Shown here: piece after piece, positions 1 to 7,891 of the stretch
Position numbering within the stretch: position 1 is the stretch's first letter
Layout: each line of letters opens with the position of its first letter
Assembly (NCBI GenBank): GCA_964649415.1
Contig: CAZYSK010000084.1
Location: forward strand, 1 to 24,636
DNA length: 24,636 nucleotides
Direction: 5' to 3'
DNA from: CAZYSK01 sp964649415
GTDB taxonomy: Bacteria > Chloroflexota > Anaerolineae > B4-G1
Notes under the pieces: model-generated
What the model was told of the DNA's origin: nothing
Databases searched by the model: none
The model's input: only the letters and a program-made list of their open reading frames with translations
Translations under genes and position numbers: made by a program

Positions 1-1
1 G

Positions 2-934
2 AGAATGAGCTTTGGCGACAGCCCGGTTGGAGACAAGCAGGAGATGATCTCTTTTATTCACTCGGCGGTTGACCGTGGCATCACCTTCTTCGATACGGCT
101 GAAGTGTACGGCCCATTCACCAACGAAGAACTTGTGGGGGAAGCGCTCGAGCCGTTTCGCGGACAAGTGGTGATCGCCACCAAGTTCGGGTTCCAACTCA
201 AACCGGATGGAAGCCCCGGCTGGTTGGGTCTGAACAGCCGCCCGGAGCGCATCAAGCAGGTCGCCGAGGAATCGCTCAAGCGGCTCAGGGTCGAGGCCAT
301 CGATCTGTTCTATCAACACCGGGTTGACCCGGAAGTGCCCATCGAAGACGTGGCGGGGGCAGTCAAGGAACTGATTCAGGAAGGCAAGGTCGAGCATTTT
401 GGGCTTTCTGAAGCAGGAGCAGAAACCATCCGTCGCGCCCACGCCGTCCAGCCGGTCACGGCAGTCCAGAGCGAATACTCGGTGTGGTGGAGAACCCCTG
501 AAGAGGACGTGCTGCCGACCTGCGAGGAGCTCGGAATCGGCTTTGTGCCGTACAGCCCCTTGGGCAAGGGCTTTCTCACGGGAAAGGTCGACGAAACCAC
601 GACCTTCGCCGACAACGACATCCGTGCCCGCATTCCCCGTTTCACGCCAGAAGCAATGAAGGCAAACTGGGTCTTGGTTGATCTGGTTACCAGAATCGGG
701 GAGCAAAAGGGGGCGACACCGGCTCAGATCGCGCTCGCCTGGCTGCTTGCGCAGAAGCCGTGGATTGTGCCCATCCCCGGCAGCCGGAAGCTGGAGCACC
801 TGGACGACAATATCGGCGCACTTGCCGTCGAACTTACGTCAGACGATCTGCAGGAGATTGAGAGCGCCCTCTCGAACATCACGATACAAGGGGATCGGTA
901 TCCCAAAGAGATGGCGAAAATATCCGGTCGCTGA
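2..934 (+). CDS. Aldo/keto reductase, 5' end cut by window edge
   Basis: NAD(P)H-dependent oxidoreductase of the aldo/keto reductase superfamily, expected to interconvert a sugar or other carbonyl and its alcohol in the cytoplasm. The catalytic tetrad is visible: Asp and Tyr in FFDTAEVYGP, Lys in IATKFGF, His in YQHRVD; the C-terminal cofactor segment reads IVPIPGSRKLEHLDDN. The first in-window ATG is at base 5, but the reading frame is open to the window edge, and alignment with the full-length paralogue at 1003 shows that about 24 N-terminal residues (the first beta strand region) lie outside the window, so this ATG is an internal Met. The two genes are a tandem duplication separated by 68 bp. 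Substrate cannot be told from sequence. Family assignment is firm. Confidence 0.93.
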   Translation, partial: RMSFGDSPVGDKQEMISFIHSAVDRGITFFDTAEVYGPFTNEELVGEALEPFRGQVVIATKFGFQLKPDGSPGWLGLNSRPERIKQVAEESLKRLRVEAIDLFYQHRVDPEVPIEDVAGAVKELIQEGKVEHFGLSEAGAETIRRAHAVQPVTAVQSEYSVWWRTPEEDVLPTCEELGIGFVPYSPLGKGFLTGKVDETTTFADNDIRARIPRFTPEAMKANWVLVDLVTRIGEQKGATPAQIALAWLLAQKPWIVPIPGSRKLEHLDDNIGALAVELTSDDLQEIESALSNITIQGDRYPKEMAKISGR

Positions 935-1002
935 ACAAAGCATCGCGTGCAAGGCAAATATGAAGGTAAAGGAATAATCGGATAACCAAAAGGAGTTCAG
1001 AA

Positions 1003-1998
1003 ATGCAGAAACGTAAACTTGGAAACAGCAACTTGGAAGTTTCGGCTCTCGGGCTCGGTTGCATGGGAATGAGTTCTGCCTACGGCCCGGCTGCCGACAA
1101 GCAAGAGATGATAGCCCTTATTCGGGCAGCCGTGGAACGCGGTGTCACGTTCTTTGATACGGCAGAGGTCTATGGTCCGTTTGCGAACGAGGAGCTTGTT
1201 GGCGAAGCGCTTGCTCCCGTCCGCGATCAGGTCGTGATCGCCACCAAGTTCGGATTCGATCTTGATCCCAATACGGGATCACGTTCGGGCAGACTGAATA
1301 GCCGCCCAGAGCATATCAAGCAGGTAGCTGAGGCATCGCTGAAGCGGCTCAGAACGGATGTGATTGATTTGTTTTATCAACACCGAGTTGACCTGAATGT
1401 GCCCATTGAGGATGTAGCAGGAGCGGTGAAGAACTTGATTCAAGAAGGCAAGGTGAAGCACTTCGGTCTTTCTGAGGCGGCGGCTAAAACGATCCGTCGC
1501 GCCCACGCCGTTCAGCCGGTCACCGCGGTCCAGAGCGAATACTCGCTGTGGACGAGAGATCCTGAAGCGGAAGTGCTGCCGACCTGCGAGGAACTCGGGA
1601 TCGGCTTCGTTCCATTTAGCCCTCTGGGTGCTGGTTTCCTCACCGGGAAAATCGATACGAACACGACATTTCACAGCACTGATTTCCGCAACATTTCTCC
1701 TCGCTTCATGCCGGAAGCTCGGAAAACAAACCTGGCCCTGGTAGATCTGCTGAACCAGGTTGCAGCACAAAAGAAGGCCACGCCGGCTCAGATCGCACTC
1801 GCCTGGCTGCTCGCCCAGAAACCATGGATTGTTCCCATTCCGGGCACGACAAAGCTGCATCGCCTGGATGAAAATATCGGGGCAGTGAGTGTTGAACTGA
1901 CGCCCGATGATCTGCACGAGATCGAAGAGGCTGTTGCAAAGATCCAGATACAAGGAGCTCGGCTCCCCGAAGCCGTGCTGAAACTGACTGGTCGCTGA
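1003..1998 (+). CDS. Aldo/keto reductase, full length (tandem paralogue)
   Basis: 331-residue NAD(P)H-dependent aldo/keto reductase, a normal length for the roughly 330-residue bacterial AKRs with the N-terminal pattern RKLGNSNLEVSALGLGCMGM. Catalytic Asp and Tyr lie in FFDTAEVYGP, Lys in IATKFGFD and His in YQHRVD; the cofactor-binding end reads IVPIPGTTKLHRLDENIGA. The start ATG follows a strong AAAAGGAG ribosome-binding site with 7 nt spacing. It is very close to the upstream copy, and even the bases after the two stop codons are alike, so the duplication unit extends past the stop. It is on the plus strand, convergent with the large minus-strand cluster, so shared regulation with that cluster is not indicated. 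Substrate unknown. Confidence 0.95.
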   Translation: MQKRKLGNSNLEVSALGLGCMGMSSAYGPAADKQEMIALIRAAVERGVTFFDTAEVYGPFANEELVGEALAPVRDQVVIATKFGFDLDPNTGSRSGRLNSRPEHIKQVAEASLKRLRTDVIDLFYQHRVDLNVPIEDVAGAVKNLIQEGKVKHFGLSEAAAKTIRRAHAVQPVTAVQSEYSLWTRDPEAEVLPTCEELGIGFVPFSPLGAGFLTGKIDTNTTFHSTDFRNISPRFMPEARKTNLALVDLLNQVAAQKKATPAQIALAWLLAQKPWIVPIPGTTKLHRLDENIGAVSVELTPDDLHEIEEAVAKIQIQGARLPEAVLKLTGR

Positions 1999-2010
1999 GC
2001 AAGGTAAGGC

Positions 2011-2319
2011 GTGCAAAGAATTCAGACACGCGCGCTCGGCGCCAGCGTGACGTTTGAGCCCGGTGCTCGGACAGCATGGCACACCCACCCGCTGGGCCAG
2101 ACCCTGATCGTGACGGCTGGCTGCGGCCTGGCCCAGCGCTGGGGTGGCCCTATCGAAGAGTTTCGACCGGGGGGCGTGAGCTGGTTCTCGCCGGGTGAGA
2201 AGCATTGGCACGGCGCTACGGCAACCACGGCTATGACGCACATCGCCATTGTGGAACAGCTCGACGGCAAGACCGCCGACTGGATGGATAAGGTCGGCGA
2301 CAAACAGTACCAGGCCTGA
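2011..2319 (+). CDS. Cupin-domain protein, N-terminally truncated
   Basis: 102-residue single-domain cupin of the small group annotated as (R)-mandelonitrile-lyase-like or quercetin-2,3-dioxygenase-like. First cupin motif HTHPLGQTLIVTAG (two metal-binding His, with Gln where Glu is usual) and second motif PGEKHWHGA (metal His) are present, followed by the conserved end THIAIVEQLDGK. Relatives are usually about 130 residues, with 25-30 more residues before the segment GASVTFEPGARTAWHTH. Here the only in-frame start is GTG at 2011, 12 bp behind the reductase stop, with a poor ribosome-binding site; that GTG lies in bases copied from behind the first reductase. The gene therefore looks like a fragment fused to a duplicated tail. 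Expression and activity are uncertain. Confidence 0.75.
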   Translation: MQRIQTRALGASVTFEPGARTAWHTHPLGQTLIVTAGCGLAQRWGGPIEEFRPGGVSWFSPGEKHWHGATATTAMTHIAIVEQLDGKTADWMDKVGDKQYQA

Positions 2320-2347
2320 TTAAGGGCCGAATACAAGGAAGCCAATC

Positions 2348-2437
2348 ATGAGCAAAGTCTGGTTCGTCACAAGCGCTGGCAGTGGAATTCTTCCGAGCGG
2401 CCGCATGATTTCTCGCTGGTTGCCCAGGTCACCGTAG
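2348..2437 (+). pseudogene. Remnant of short-chain dehydrogenase N-terminus
   Basis: A 29-codon frame beginning ATG after a weak AAGGAA site encodes MSKVWFVTSAGSGI and then loses resemblance. The opening is typical of short-chain dehydrogenase/reductase proteins, where this strand and glycine-rich turn bind the nucleotide (usual form TGAxSGIG; here the first Gly is Ser). After about 14 residues the similarity ends and the frame stops at 2435. This is read as the leftover 5' end of an SDR gene, joined by deletion to the decayed gene that follows. Only the short motif supports it. Confidence 0.45.
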
Positions 2438-2988
2438 AGATCCGCACAGGACAGCAGCGTTTCGTTGGTCGGGGGGACTCTCCCAGCGTCATATACGTCG
2501 TGCCCAACCTGTTCAACGCGTAGGCTAGAGCTTCCAGACGGCCGAGGCCAAGGCGGTCTATGGGGCGATTCTGGAGAACGGGCCACTCAAGACGGTACGC
2601 TTGCGCCGACAGCGCCAAGAGCCGATTCGACCGGGCGCTGACGGAGCTGCAAGTCGGGCTCAAGATATTGCCCACCGGCGTGGTCCACACCGGGGCCTGG
2701 AAATACGCGTTCACCTACGAGATCGTGCAGCGCTGGTTCCCCGACCTGCCGGAGCGGGCGCGCCCCATCCAGCGCGCCGAGGCCCGCCGCGTGCTGGTGC
2801 AGCGTTACCTGGACAGCATCGTCGCCACGGACCGCAAGATGATCGGCAAGGTGTTCCACGTGTTGAAGTGGACGCCGAGGGAGTTGGAGCGCGCCATTGC
2901 TGCGCTTGTTGAGAAGGATGTGGTCCGCGAGATTGAAGTTGAAGGGCTGGAAAAGCCGCAGCTCGTCTCAACACGTGGCTTGACATGA
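2404..2988 (+). pseudogene. Frameshifted AlkZ/YcaQ-like winged-helix protein
   Basis: Decayed gene resembling the C-terminal part of winged-helix DNA-binding proteins of the AlkZ/YcaQ (HTH_42) group, some of which are DNA glycosylases. Pieces of one protein appear in different frames: DSPSVIYVVPNLFNA up to a stop at 2521; then FQTAEAKAVYGAILENGPLK from 2532 in another frame; then from about 2611 the best-preserved part, with FDRALTELQVGLKILPTGVV, FTYEIVQRWFPDLPERARPI and a wing-like helical tail to the stop at 2986. The open frame from an ATG at 2560 is therefore only the last part, with a nonsense leader. At least one stop and two frame changes separate the pieces. The N-terminal half is missing. 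The family name is from memory of the pattern and is moderately sure; the frame breaks are seen directly. Confidence 0.55.
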
Positions 2989-3124
2989 CCCTTGATTGGG
3001 AATCTTCGACCGACCACGAGAAGGTAGTCTCCCCTACGTTAATGCAGGATGGGAGAAGAAGAGACCGGCAGCGATCACCTTGTCCTGGCTTCAGGAGGTA
3101 TGTAGTTGTTAAGCCACACTGGGC

Positions 3125-3817
3125 TCACAACCGCGCCATCAAGTCCGCCAGCCCATCCGCACTAAAGCCGGGGGACTGACAATACCGAATGATGGTCTGC
3201 TCCCGTATCTCGACCCGACGAACAGCCTCAGGGATGTCCCGAGCGATCTCCAAGGGGATCTGAATTACGCCATGGATATCGGCTAACAGCAGATCGCCCG
3301 GCTTCACCAGCAGACCTCCCACCAGCACTGGTGTATCAAAACTCACCAGGTGCACGTAGGCGTGGGACACCACGACGCTGCCCGCCCAGATGGGGAACCC
3401 GAATGCCTCGACCTCGTCCACGTCGCGGATGCCGCTGTTGGTTATCGCTCCAACGCATCCCAGCGCCCGGTGGATGTTGGCATTCACCTCGCCAAAGAAA
3501 GCGCCGATGATCGGTGGATTGTCCAGATCCGCCACGACGGCGACCAGCGGCCCGGGACCGCTGGCCTCGACGTAGCGCCAATAGTCGGCCCGCGACGCCG
3601 GTTCCTCTAGGCCAGGCCCGTGGGCAGACACGGTGCACGCCGTCACCGCGTAGCCAATGACGGGCGGCAATGTGGGGAACATCTGCCGCACCTCAGGCCC
3701 CATATAACCCGCGTTGCGGGACCGCACGTCCAACGTCTCGATCGCGTTGGAGACGGCCGGCGTGGGGATAACGCGCAATACCTCCAGTTCCTCGACGGAA
3801 AGGGGACTGTCTATCAT
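3125..3817 (-). CDS. RraA-family aldolase/decarboxylase-like protein
   Basis: 230-residue protein of the RraA-like family, which includes 4-hydroxy-4-methyl-2-oxoglutarate/4-carboxy-4-hydroxy-2-oxoadipate aldolases and oxaloacetate decarboxylases (metal-dependent, cytoplasmic) as well as the RNase E inhibitor RraA. Diagnostic pieces are FFGEVNANIHRALG, the substrate/metal loop ITNSGIRDVDEVEAFGFPIW and the closing hairpin VKPGDLLLADIHGVIQIP. A longer in-frame start exists, but ATG at 3817 is chosen because it forms an ATGA overlap with the preceding racemase-like gene. It is the last gene of the minus-strand cluster. In a sugar-catabolism setting an aldolase or decarboxylase role on a 2-oxo acid is more likely than RNase E control. 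Substrate unknown. Confidence 0.85.
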   Translation of the reverse strand: MIDSPLSVEELEVLRVIPTPAVSNAIETLDVRSRNAGYMGPEVRQMFPTLPPVIGYAVTACTVSAHGPGLEEPASRADYWRYVEASGPGPLVAVVADLDNPPIIGAFFGEVNANIHRALGCVGAITNSGIRDVDEVEAFGFPIWAGSVVVSHAYVHLVSFDTPVLVGGLLVKPGDLLLADIHGVIQIPLEIARDIPEAVRRVEIREQTIIRYCQSPGFSADGLADLMARL

Positions 3818-4629
3818 AGGACCTCTAGTAGCTCGTGGACGCGCTCGAACCCGCACTGTCCGCTGGTAAAGACCGGCACCCCAAAGTCGGCCACGGGGTC
3901 AGAGTGGGAGAAGAGGAACACGGACATGGAGAGCTGGGCCAGCACAACGCAGCCAATCTTCTCGCGGCTCAGCCGGTCGCGGATCAGATGTGCCAGGACT
4001 CGATTGTGCCCCAGAACATCGCCCGCGGCTAGCCGTTCCCACGCTCGTTCGACCGTCGCGCCGGTGAACGTCACCTCCCGACCCAGCTCCTCGGCGGTCT
4101 CGCGCAGCAACGCCTGCGTGTTCTCGACCGTCGGGCCGTGGGTGGCCACGACCAGCACCCTCCCGCCGTGCGTGACAGCTCGCTCCATCATGGGCCGGTC
4201 GATCTGCACCACCGGCACGCCATACGGCTCCAGGGCAGCCTCGACCTGGCGGTAGGCGCGGTTCATCGTCGAGCAGGTGATCAGCACGGCGTCGACTGCG
4301 GCCAGTTCTACCAAGTCCCGGGCATAGCGCACAAAGGCATCGATGTTCGACTGCGGCGGGCAGGGCCTCCCTTCGGCGTGAGCCTGCATGAAGCTGATCT
4401 GCACCGCCTCGTTGCCCACGTTGATCAGATGGACGCCGGGAAGATACAATCGTCCGAAGTAATTCGACCACAGGGTGACCCACGACGCTCCGTTGAGCAC
4501 GCCTAGCCGCTTGCCCAGCAGTTTGGGAGCACCCCCCGGCTCCGGTCCCAGGTGGGCCACCCCCGTCACGCGCAGATAGTCCGAGAAAAGCCGCACGGGA
4601 TCGAACGACGCAAGGTCCAGAGTCGCCAT
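3814..4629 (-). CDS. Aspartate/glutamate racemase-superfamily protein
   Basis: 271-residue protein of the Asp/Glu/hydantoin racemase superfamily (PF01177-like), cofactor-independent enzymes using two cysteines. The first candidate Cys is in LITCSTMNRAYR, the second in FTSGQCGFERV; the central RVLVVATHGPTVENTQALL is typical of the second half-domain. ATG at 4629 shares its A with the TGA of the transketolase C subunit (TGATG, 1 nt overlap), preceded by AAGGGGAAA, which argues for translational coupling and against the longer in-frame extension. Members act as racemases, decarboxylases (maleate/arylmalonate types) or isomerases; here the sugar-acid context suggests racemisation or decarboxylation of an acid intermediate, but this is inference. 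Confidence 0.8.
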   Translation of the reverse strand: MATLDLASFDPVRLFSDYLRVTGVAHLGPEPGGAPKLLGKRLGVLNGASWVTLWSNYFGRLYLPGVHLINVGNEAVQISFMQAHAEGRPCPPQSNIDAFVRYARDLVELAAVDAVLITCSTMNRAYRQVEAALEPYGVPVVQIDRPMMERAVTHGGRVLVVATHGPTVENTQALLRETAEELGREVTFTGATVERAWERLAAGDVLGHNRVLAHLIRDRLSREKIGCVVLAQLSMSVFLFSHSDPVADFGVPVFTSGQCGFERVHELLEVL

Positions 4630-5576
4630 CACAATTTCCCCTTGGCCTCGAGAGCCTCCCGAGCGGCCAGGGCGATGTCCTCTGGGCGCATACCGTGGTG
4701 AGCCAGCAACTCGGAGATGCCACCGCTTTTGATGAAACAGTCCCGGACGCCAATGCGCCGCAGGACCGCTGGGGCGTGCTCGCCCAGCACCTCGGCCACC
4801 GCACTGCCAAGTCCGCCGATGATCGTGGCATTCTCCGCAGTGACCACCGCCCCAGTCTTGAGCGCTGAAGCAACGATCAACTCGACGTCGATCGGTTTCA
4901 CCGAGGCGCAGTGAAGCACCTCGGCCCAGATCCTCTCTTTGGCTAGCATATCGGCCGCCTCCAGGCATAGGCTGGTCATCATCCCGGTGCCGATCAACGT
5001 CACGTCAGAGCCTTCCAGCAGCCGCTGGCCCTTGCCCCAGTTGAACTCGCAGTCGGCGTCAAAGATGTCGGGGAGCGTATAGCGCGTGATGCGGAAGTAT
5101 ATCGGCCCCTCGGTCAGCACCGCAGCGCGCATGGCGGCGCGCAGTTCGTGATTGTCGCCAGGATCGGCGACGCGTATGTGGGGCAGTGCGCGCATATTGG
5201 CCAGGTCCGTCACGGCGTTGTGCGACGCTCCCGCCCGGCTGGTGGGAACACCCACGTACGAGCCCGGGATCTTGACGTTGAGCTTGGGGTAGACGATGCT
5301 GATGCTGATCTGGTCTAGCGCCCGCTTTGTAGCAAACACGGCAAAGGTGCTGGGAAACGGGATAAAGCCCTGCGTCGCAAGCCCAGCCGCGATGCCAAAC
5401 ATGTTCTGCTCGGCGATCCCGCACTGGATGAAACGGGTGGGAAAGGCCTTCTTGAAGTAGACTGTCTTGCTGGACGTGTTCAGGTCGGCGTCGAGCACGA
5501 TCACGTTGGGGAACTCGTGCCCCAGCTCGACCAATGTCTTGCCAAACGCCTCTCGCATCTCCTCGGGCATATCCAT
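4629..5576 (-). CDS. Transketolase, C-terminal subunit
   Basis: 315-residue C-terminal half of a split transketolase: pyrimidine-binding domain (about residues 8-180) followed by the C-terminal domain (about 195-305). The catalytic glutamate that activates thiamine diphosphate is in IQCGIAEQNMFGIAAGLA; the segment TSRAGASHNAVTDLANMRAL is the conserved pyrimidine-domain loop, and GTGMMTSLCLEAAD begins the last domain. Start ATG at 5576 abuts the stop of the N subunit. With that subunit the pair totals 614 residues, near the size of single-chain transketolases, and should form the usual alpha2beta2 enzyme transferring a two-carbon ketol unit between sugars. It sits in a catabolic cluster rather than with a complete pentose-phosphate set, so a specialised donor substrate is plausible. 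Confidence 0.93.
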   Translation of the reverse strand: MDMPEEMREAFGKTLVELGHEFPNVIVLDADLNTSSKTVYFKKAFPTRFIQCGIAEQNMFGIAAGLATQGFIPFPSTFAVFATKRALDQISISIVYPKLNVKIPGSYVGVPTSRAGASHNAVTDLANMRALPHIRVADPGDNHELRAAMRAAVLTEGPIYFRITRYTLPDIFDADCEFNWGKGQRLLEGSDVTLIGTGMMTSLCLEAADMLAKERIWAEVLHCASVKPIDVELIVASALKTGAVVTAENATIIGGLGSAVAEVLGEHAPAVLRRIGVRDCFIKSGGISELLAHHGMRPEDIALAAREALEAKGKL

Positions 5577-6476
5577 CTACCTTTCACTGCAAGCGGTCGA
5601 TTTGTCCAAACGGCTGTAGCCCTCCTCTGGCCGGCCGTAGTTGCAGGCCAGTTCTCGCAGCATCGCGTCTGCTACCTCAGGCGGAGGATGGCTGGTATGC
5701 CACTTGTAGTTAAACTCGGTCTCCCTGACACCCCGGCCCTTGACCGTGTGAGCGATGATCGCAATGGGCTGTCCCTGGACACACACGCGGCGGGCTTGAT
5801 GCAATACACCGAGCACAGCCTCGATATCGTGACCGTCTACCTCCAGCACTTGCCAGCCAAAGGCGCGCCATTTATCGACGAGTGGCTCTATGCTCATAAG
5901 CTCCCACACAAAGCCCTTGGCCATCACCTTGTTGTAATCTATGATCGCGATCAGGTTGTCCAGGTGGTAGTGAGCCGCCGACATAGCCGCCTCCCACACC
6001 TGACCCTCGTTGCATTCCCCGTCACCCAGCAGGCAGTAGACGCGATTATAGGGGTTCTCAAGGAATCGAAATCCCAAAGCCATCCCCACGGCGATAGAGA
6101 GCCCCTGTCCCAATGGACCACCCGAGGCTTCCAGTCCAGGCGTGCGCCTCATATCCGTGTGAGGTTCCAGGCGACCACCGAGCTCGCAATAGGTGTAGAG
6201 CTCCTCGATCGGAAAGTAGCCCCGCAGAGCCAGCGCGGCATACAGCGCGGGCACGGCGTGCGCCTTGGAAAGCACAAAGCGGTCTCGTTGGGGCCAGTCG
6301 GGAACGTCAGGATCGTTCTCCATTGCGCGGAAGTAGAGACAAGCCAGGATCTCTGCGATGGAGAAAGATCCTCCGATGTGACCCCAATGGCCACAGGTAA
6401 TCATCTCCACACTCAAGCGACGGATCTGGTAGGTAATCTCCTCCAGGTGCGTGATTTCGTCCGAACTAAACCGCAT
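5577..6476 (-). CDS. Transketolase, N-terminal (thiamine-diphosphate) subunit
   Basis: 299-residue N-terminal half of a split transketolase, binding the diphosphate of thiamine diphosphate through Mg2+. Visible motifs: GHWGHIGGSFSIAEIL near the start, LSKAHAVPALYAALAL, GGPLGQGLSIAVGMALG, and the cofactor motif GDGECNEGQVWEAAM running to the Asn in IIDYNKV. The usual SKGHA is SKAHA here, a small change next to an active-site His. ATG at 6476 is preferred over a longer reading because it has GGAG upstream and starts just before the family's normal N-terminus. The stop is immediately followed by the C-subunit start. It lies directly downstream of the two paralogues of the unrecognised family, with 56 bp between. 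Confidence 0.93.
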   Translation of the reverse strand: MRFSSDEITHLEEITYQIRRLSVEMITCGHWGHIGGSFSIAEILACLYFRAMENDPDVPDWPQRDRFVLSKAHAVPALYAALALRGYFPIEELYTYCELGGRLEPHTDMRRTPGLEASGGPLGQGLSIAVGMALGFRFLENPYNRVYCLLGDGECNEGQVWEAAMSAAHYHLDNLIAIIDYNKVMAKGFVWELMSIEPLVDKWRAFGWQVLEVDGHDIEAVLGVLHQARRVCVQGQPIAIIAHTVKGRGVRETEFNYKWHTSHPPPEVADAMLRELACNYGRPEEGYSRLDKSTACSER

Positions 6477-6532
6477 AAGACCAACTCCAAGTCTGTTTGC
6501 TGACGGATGGACCCACCGATTCGCGAGCGCAG

Positions 6533-7168
6533 CTACCCTTCCAATACGGTGACACGGATGATCCGGAAGCAATAGTGAGCGTCTAGCCCTTCTCTGGCTC
6601 CTCCCATACCGCCCACATCCATAGCGCTGCCCCCCATAATCGTCACTTTGGAGGAGGGTGGGATGTCGAAGTGGGCGGAGCTCAGACCAGCCTCGCGCCA
6701 CGCCTCATCGACGCCCCTGCGCCACAGCTTTGCGTTCACGTGCTGACCCCACAGATTTTCCTGCTTCATCTTGATCCCCGTGCGCGGGTACTTCCACTCG
6801 ATCGGCTCGGCGTTCAACATCACAAAGCCAGGAGCCGTGCAGGCGCTGCCGATGATCGTTACGCCGACGATGGGCCTGTCTTCCGTGACCGTTATCGCTC
6901 CGAAGGGTGGATAGTCCAGCTCGACGCCATCGACGTTGTACTCCGCTCCCAGGTCCTCCCGGCCCAGCTCTACGACGATATTCGGGTAGTTGAACGGGGC
7001 CCAGTATTGATAGGTGACCGTGGTCAGCTTCTCCCTGGTCTGCGGGGTCTGGTTCTCGTACAGCCGATTGACCTCCCGCTCCAACTCGGTCCTGGGCAGC
7101 TTGCCACCTGGCTCGGCGGCGAGTCTGTCTGGATTGTAGATACGCGCGCGGATCTGCTCCTCTGTCAT
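6533..7168 (-). CDS. Unrecognised 211-residue family, copy A
   Basis: I do not recognise this protein. It is 211 residues, with no signal peptide or membrane segment, so cytoplasmic. An N-terminal polar helix (EQIRARIYNP, then ELEREVNRLYENQTP) leads into a beta-rich body with blocks QYWAPFNYPNIVVELG, YPPFGAITVTEDRPIVGVTI followed by IGSACTAPGFVMLNAEP, and a C-terminal block FDIPPSSKVTIMGGSAMDVG then HYCFRIIRVTVLEG. The same three blocks recur in copy B at 7221 (same length, most residues identical) and in a divergent third copy at 23851. The start ATG has AAGGAGGG seven bases upstream. It lies immediately upstream of the split transketolase, so an enzyme-subunit or partner role in the same pathway is a guess. 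A single Cys (in GSAC) and conserved Glu/His residues are candidates for function. Confidence 0.8.
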   Translation of the reverse strand: MTEEQIRARIYNPDRLAAEPGGKLPRTELEREVNRLYENQTPQTREKLTTVTYQYWAPFNYPNIVVELGREDLGAEYNVDGVELDYPPFGAITVTEDRPIVGVTIIGSACTAPGFVMLNAEPIEWKYPRTGIKMKQENLWGQHVNAKLWRRGVDEAWREAGLSSAHFDIPPSSKVTIMGGSAMDVGGMGGAREGLDAHYCFRIIRVTVLEG

Positions 7169-7220
7169 AGTTGTGCCCTCCTTCTGCGTGTTGATGGTTC
7201 CTGACGGTTCACCGAGGCCG

Positions 7221-7856
7221 CTATTCCTCCACCACGGTGACGCGGATGGTCCGAAAGCAGTAATGGGCGTCCAGGCCTTGGGGCTTACCGGCCAGGCCGC
7301 CGACGTCCATGGCACAGCCTCCCATAATCGTCACCTTGCGGGAGGGTGGAACGTCGAAGCGGGCACAGCTCAGGCCGGCCTCCCGCCAGGCCTCGTCCAC
7401 CCCCCTGTTCCACAGCCTCACATTTACGTGCTGGCCCCACAGCTTGTCCCGCTTCATCTTGATCCCCGTGCGCGGGTACTTCCACTCGATCGGTTCGGCG
7501 TTCAACATCACAAAGCCGAGAGGGGTACAGGCACTGCCGATAACCGTGACGGAGATGATGGGCTTGTCCTCCGCGATCGTGATCGCGCCGATGGGTGGGT
7601 AGTCGATCTCCACACCGTCGCCGTCGACCTCGGCCCCTAATTCTTCTCGCCCCAGTTCCATCACAACGTTGGGATAGTTGAACGGGGCCCAGTATTGGTA
7701 GGTGACCGTGGTCAGCTTCTCCCTGGTCTGCGGGGTCTGGTTCTCGTGCAACTGGCGGACCTCCCGCTCCAGCTCAGTGATCGTTGGCCTGCTACCCGGC
7801 TCGGCCGGAGGTCTGTTTGGATTGTAGATACGCGCGCGGATCTGTTCCTCGGGCAT
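7221..7856 (-). CDS. Unrecognised 211-residue family, copy B
   Basis: Tandem paralogue of the gene at 6533, exactly the same length. The blocks TREKLTTVTYQYWAPFNYPN, NAEPIEWKYPRTGIKMK, GVDEAWREAGLS and DAHYCFR are identical in the two copies, while the N-terminal 35 residues and surface positions differ. ATG at 7856 is chosen over the one at 7877 because AGGAGGAC precedes it at about 7 nt; the upstream ATG would put this ribosome-binding site inside the coding region. No signal peptide. Retention of two full-length, similar but not identical copies suggests a heteromer or two related substrates. Function unknown; the coding call itself is firm because substitutions between copies are mostly conservative. 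Confidence 0.8.
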   Translation of the reverse strand: MPEEQIRARIYNPNRPPAEPGSRPTITELEREVRQLHENQTPQTREKLTTVTYQYWAPFNYPNVVMELGREELGAEVDGDGVEIDYPPIGAITIAEDKPIISVTVIGSACTPLGFVMLNAEPIEWKYPRTGIKMKRDKLWGQHVNVRLWNRGVDEAWREAGLSCARFDVPPSRKVTIMGGCAMDVGGLAGKPQGLDAHYCFRTIRVTVVEE

Positions 7857-7891
7857 AATCGCGTCCTCCTTGTTCATCCCTCAAAAGCGCT

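Noticed and set aside
1279..2241. 320-codon open frame on the minus strand
   Set aside because: Antisense to the clear aldo/keto reductase and the cupin fragment; no motifs.
3016..3065. Possible bidirectional terminator between convergent genes
   Set aside because: Arms of about six bases with a 17-nt loop and no T-tract on either strand.
3722..4117. Long frame shadows around the racemase-like gene as separate genes
   Set aside because: They overlap a protein with recognisable active-site cysteines and coupled start and stop codons; nothing supports the alternatives.
5517..6503. 328-codon open frame on the plus strand
   Set aside because: Antisense to the transketolase N subunit, which has all cofactor motifs.
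7857..7877. Longer start (ATG 7877) for copy B
   Set aside because: The ribosome-binding site for ATG 7856 lies inside the extension, and copy A has no counterpart to it.
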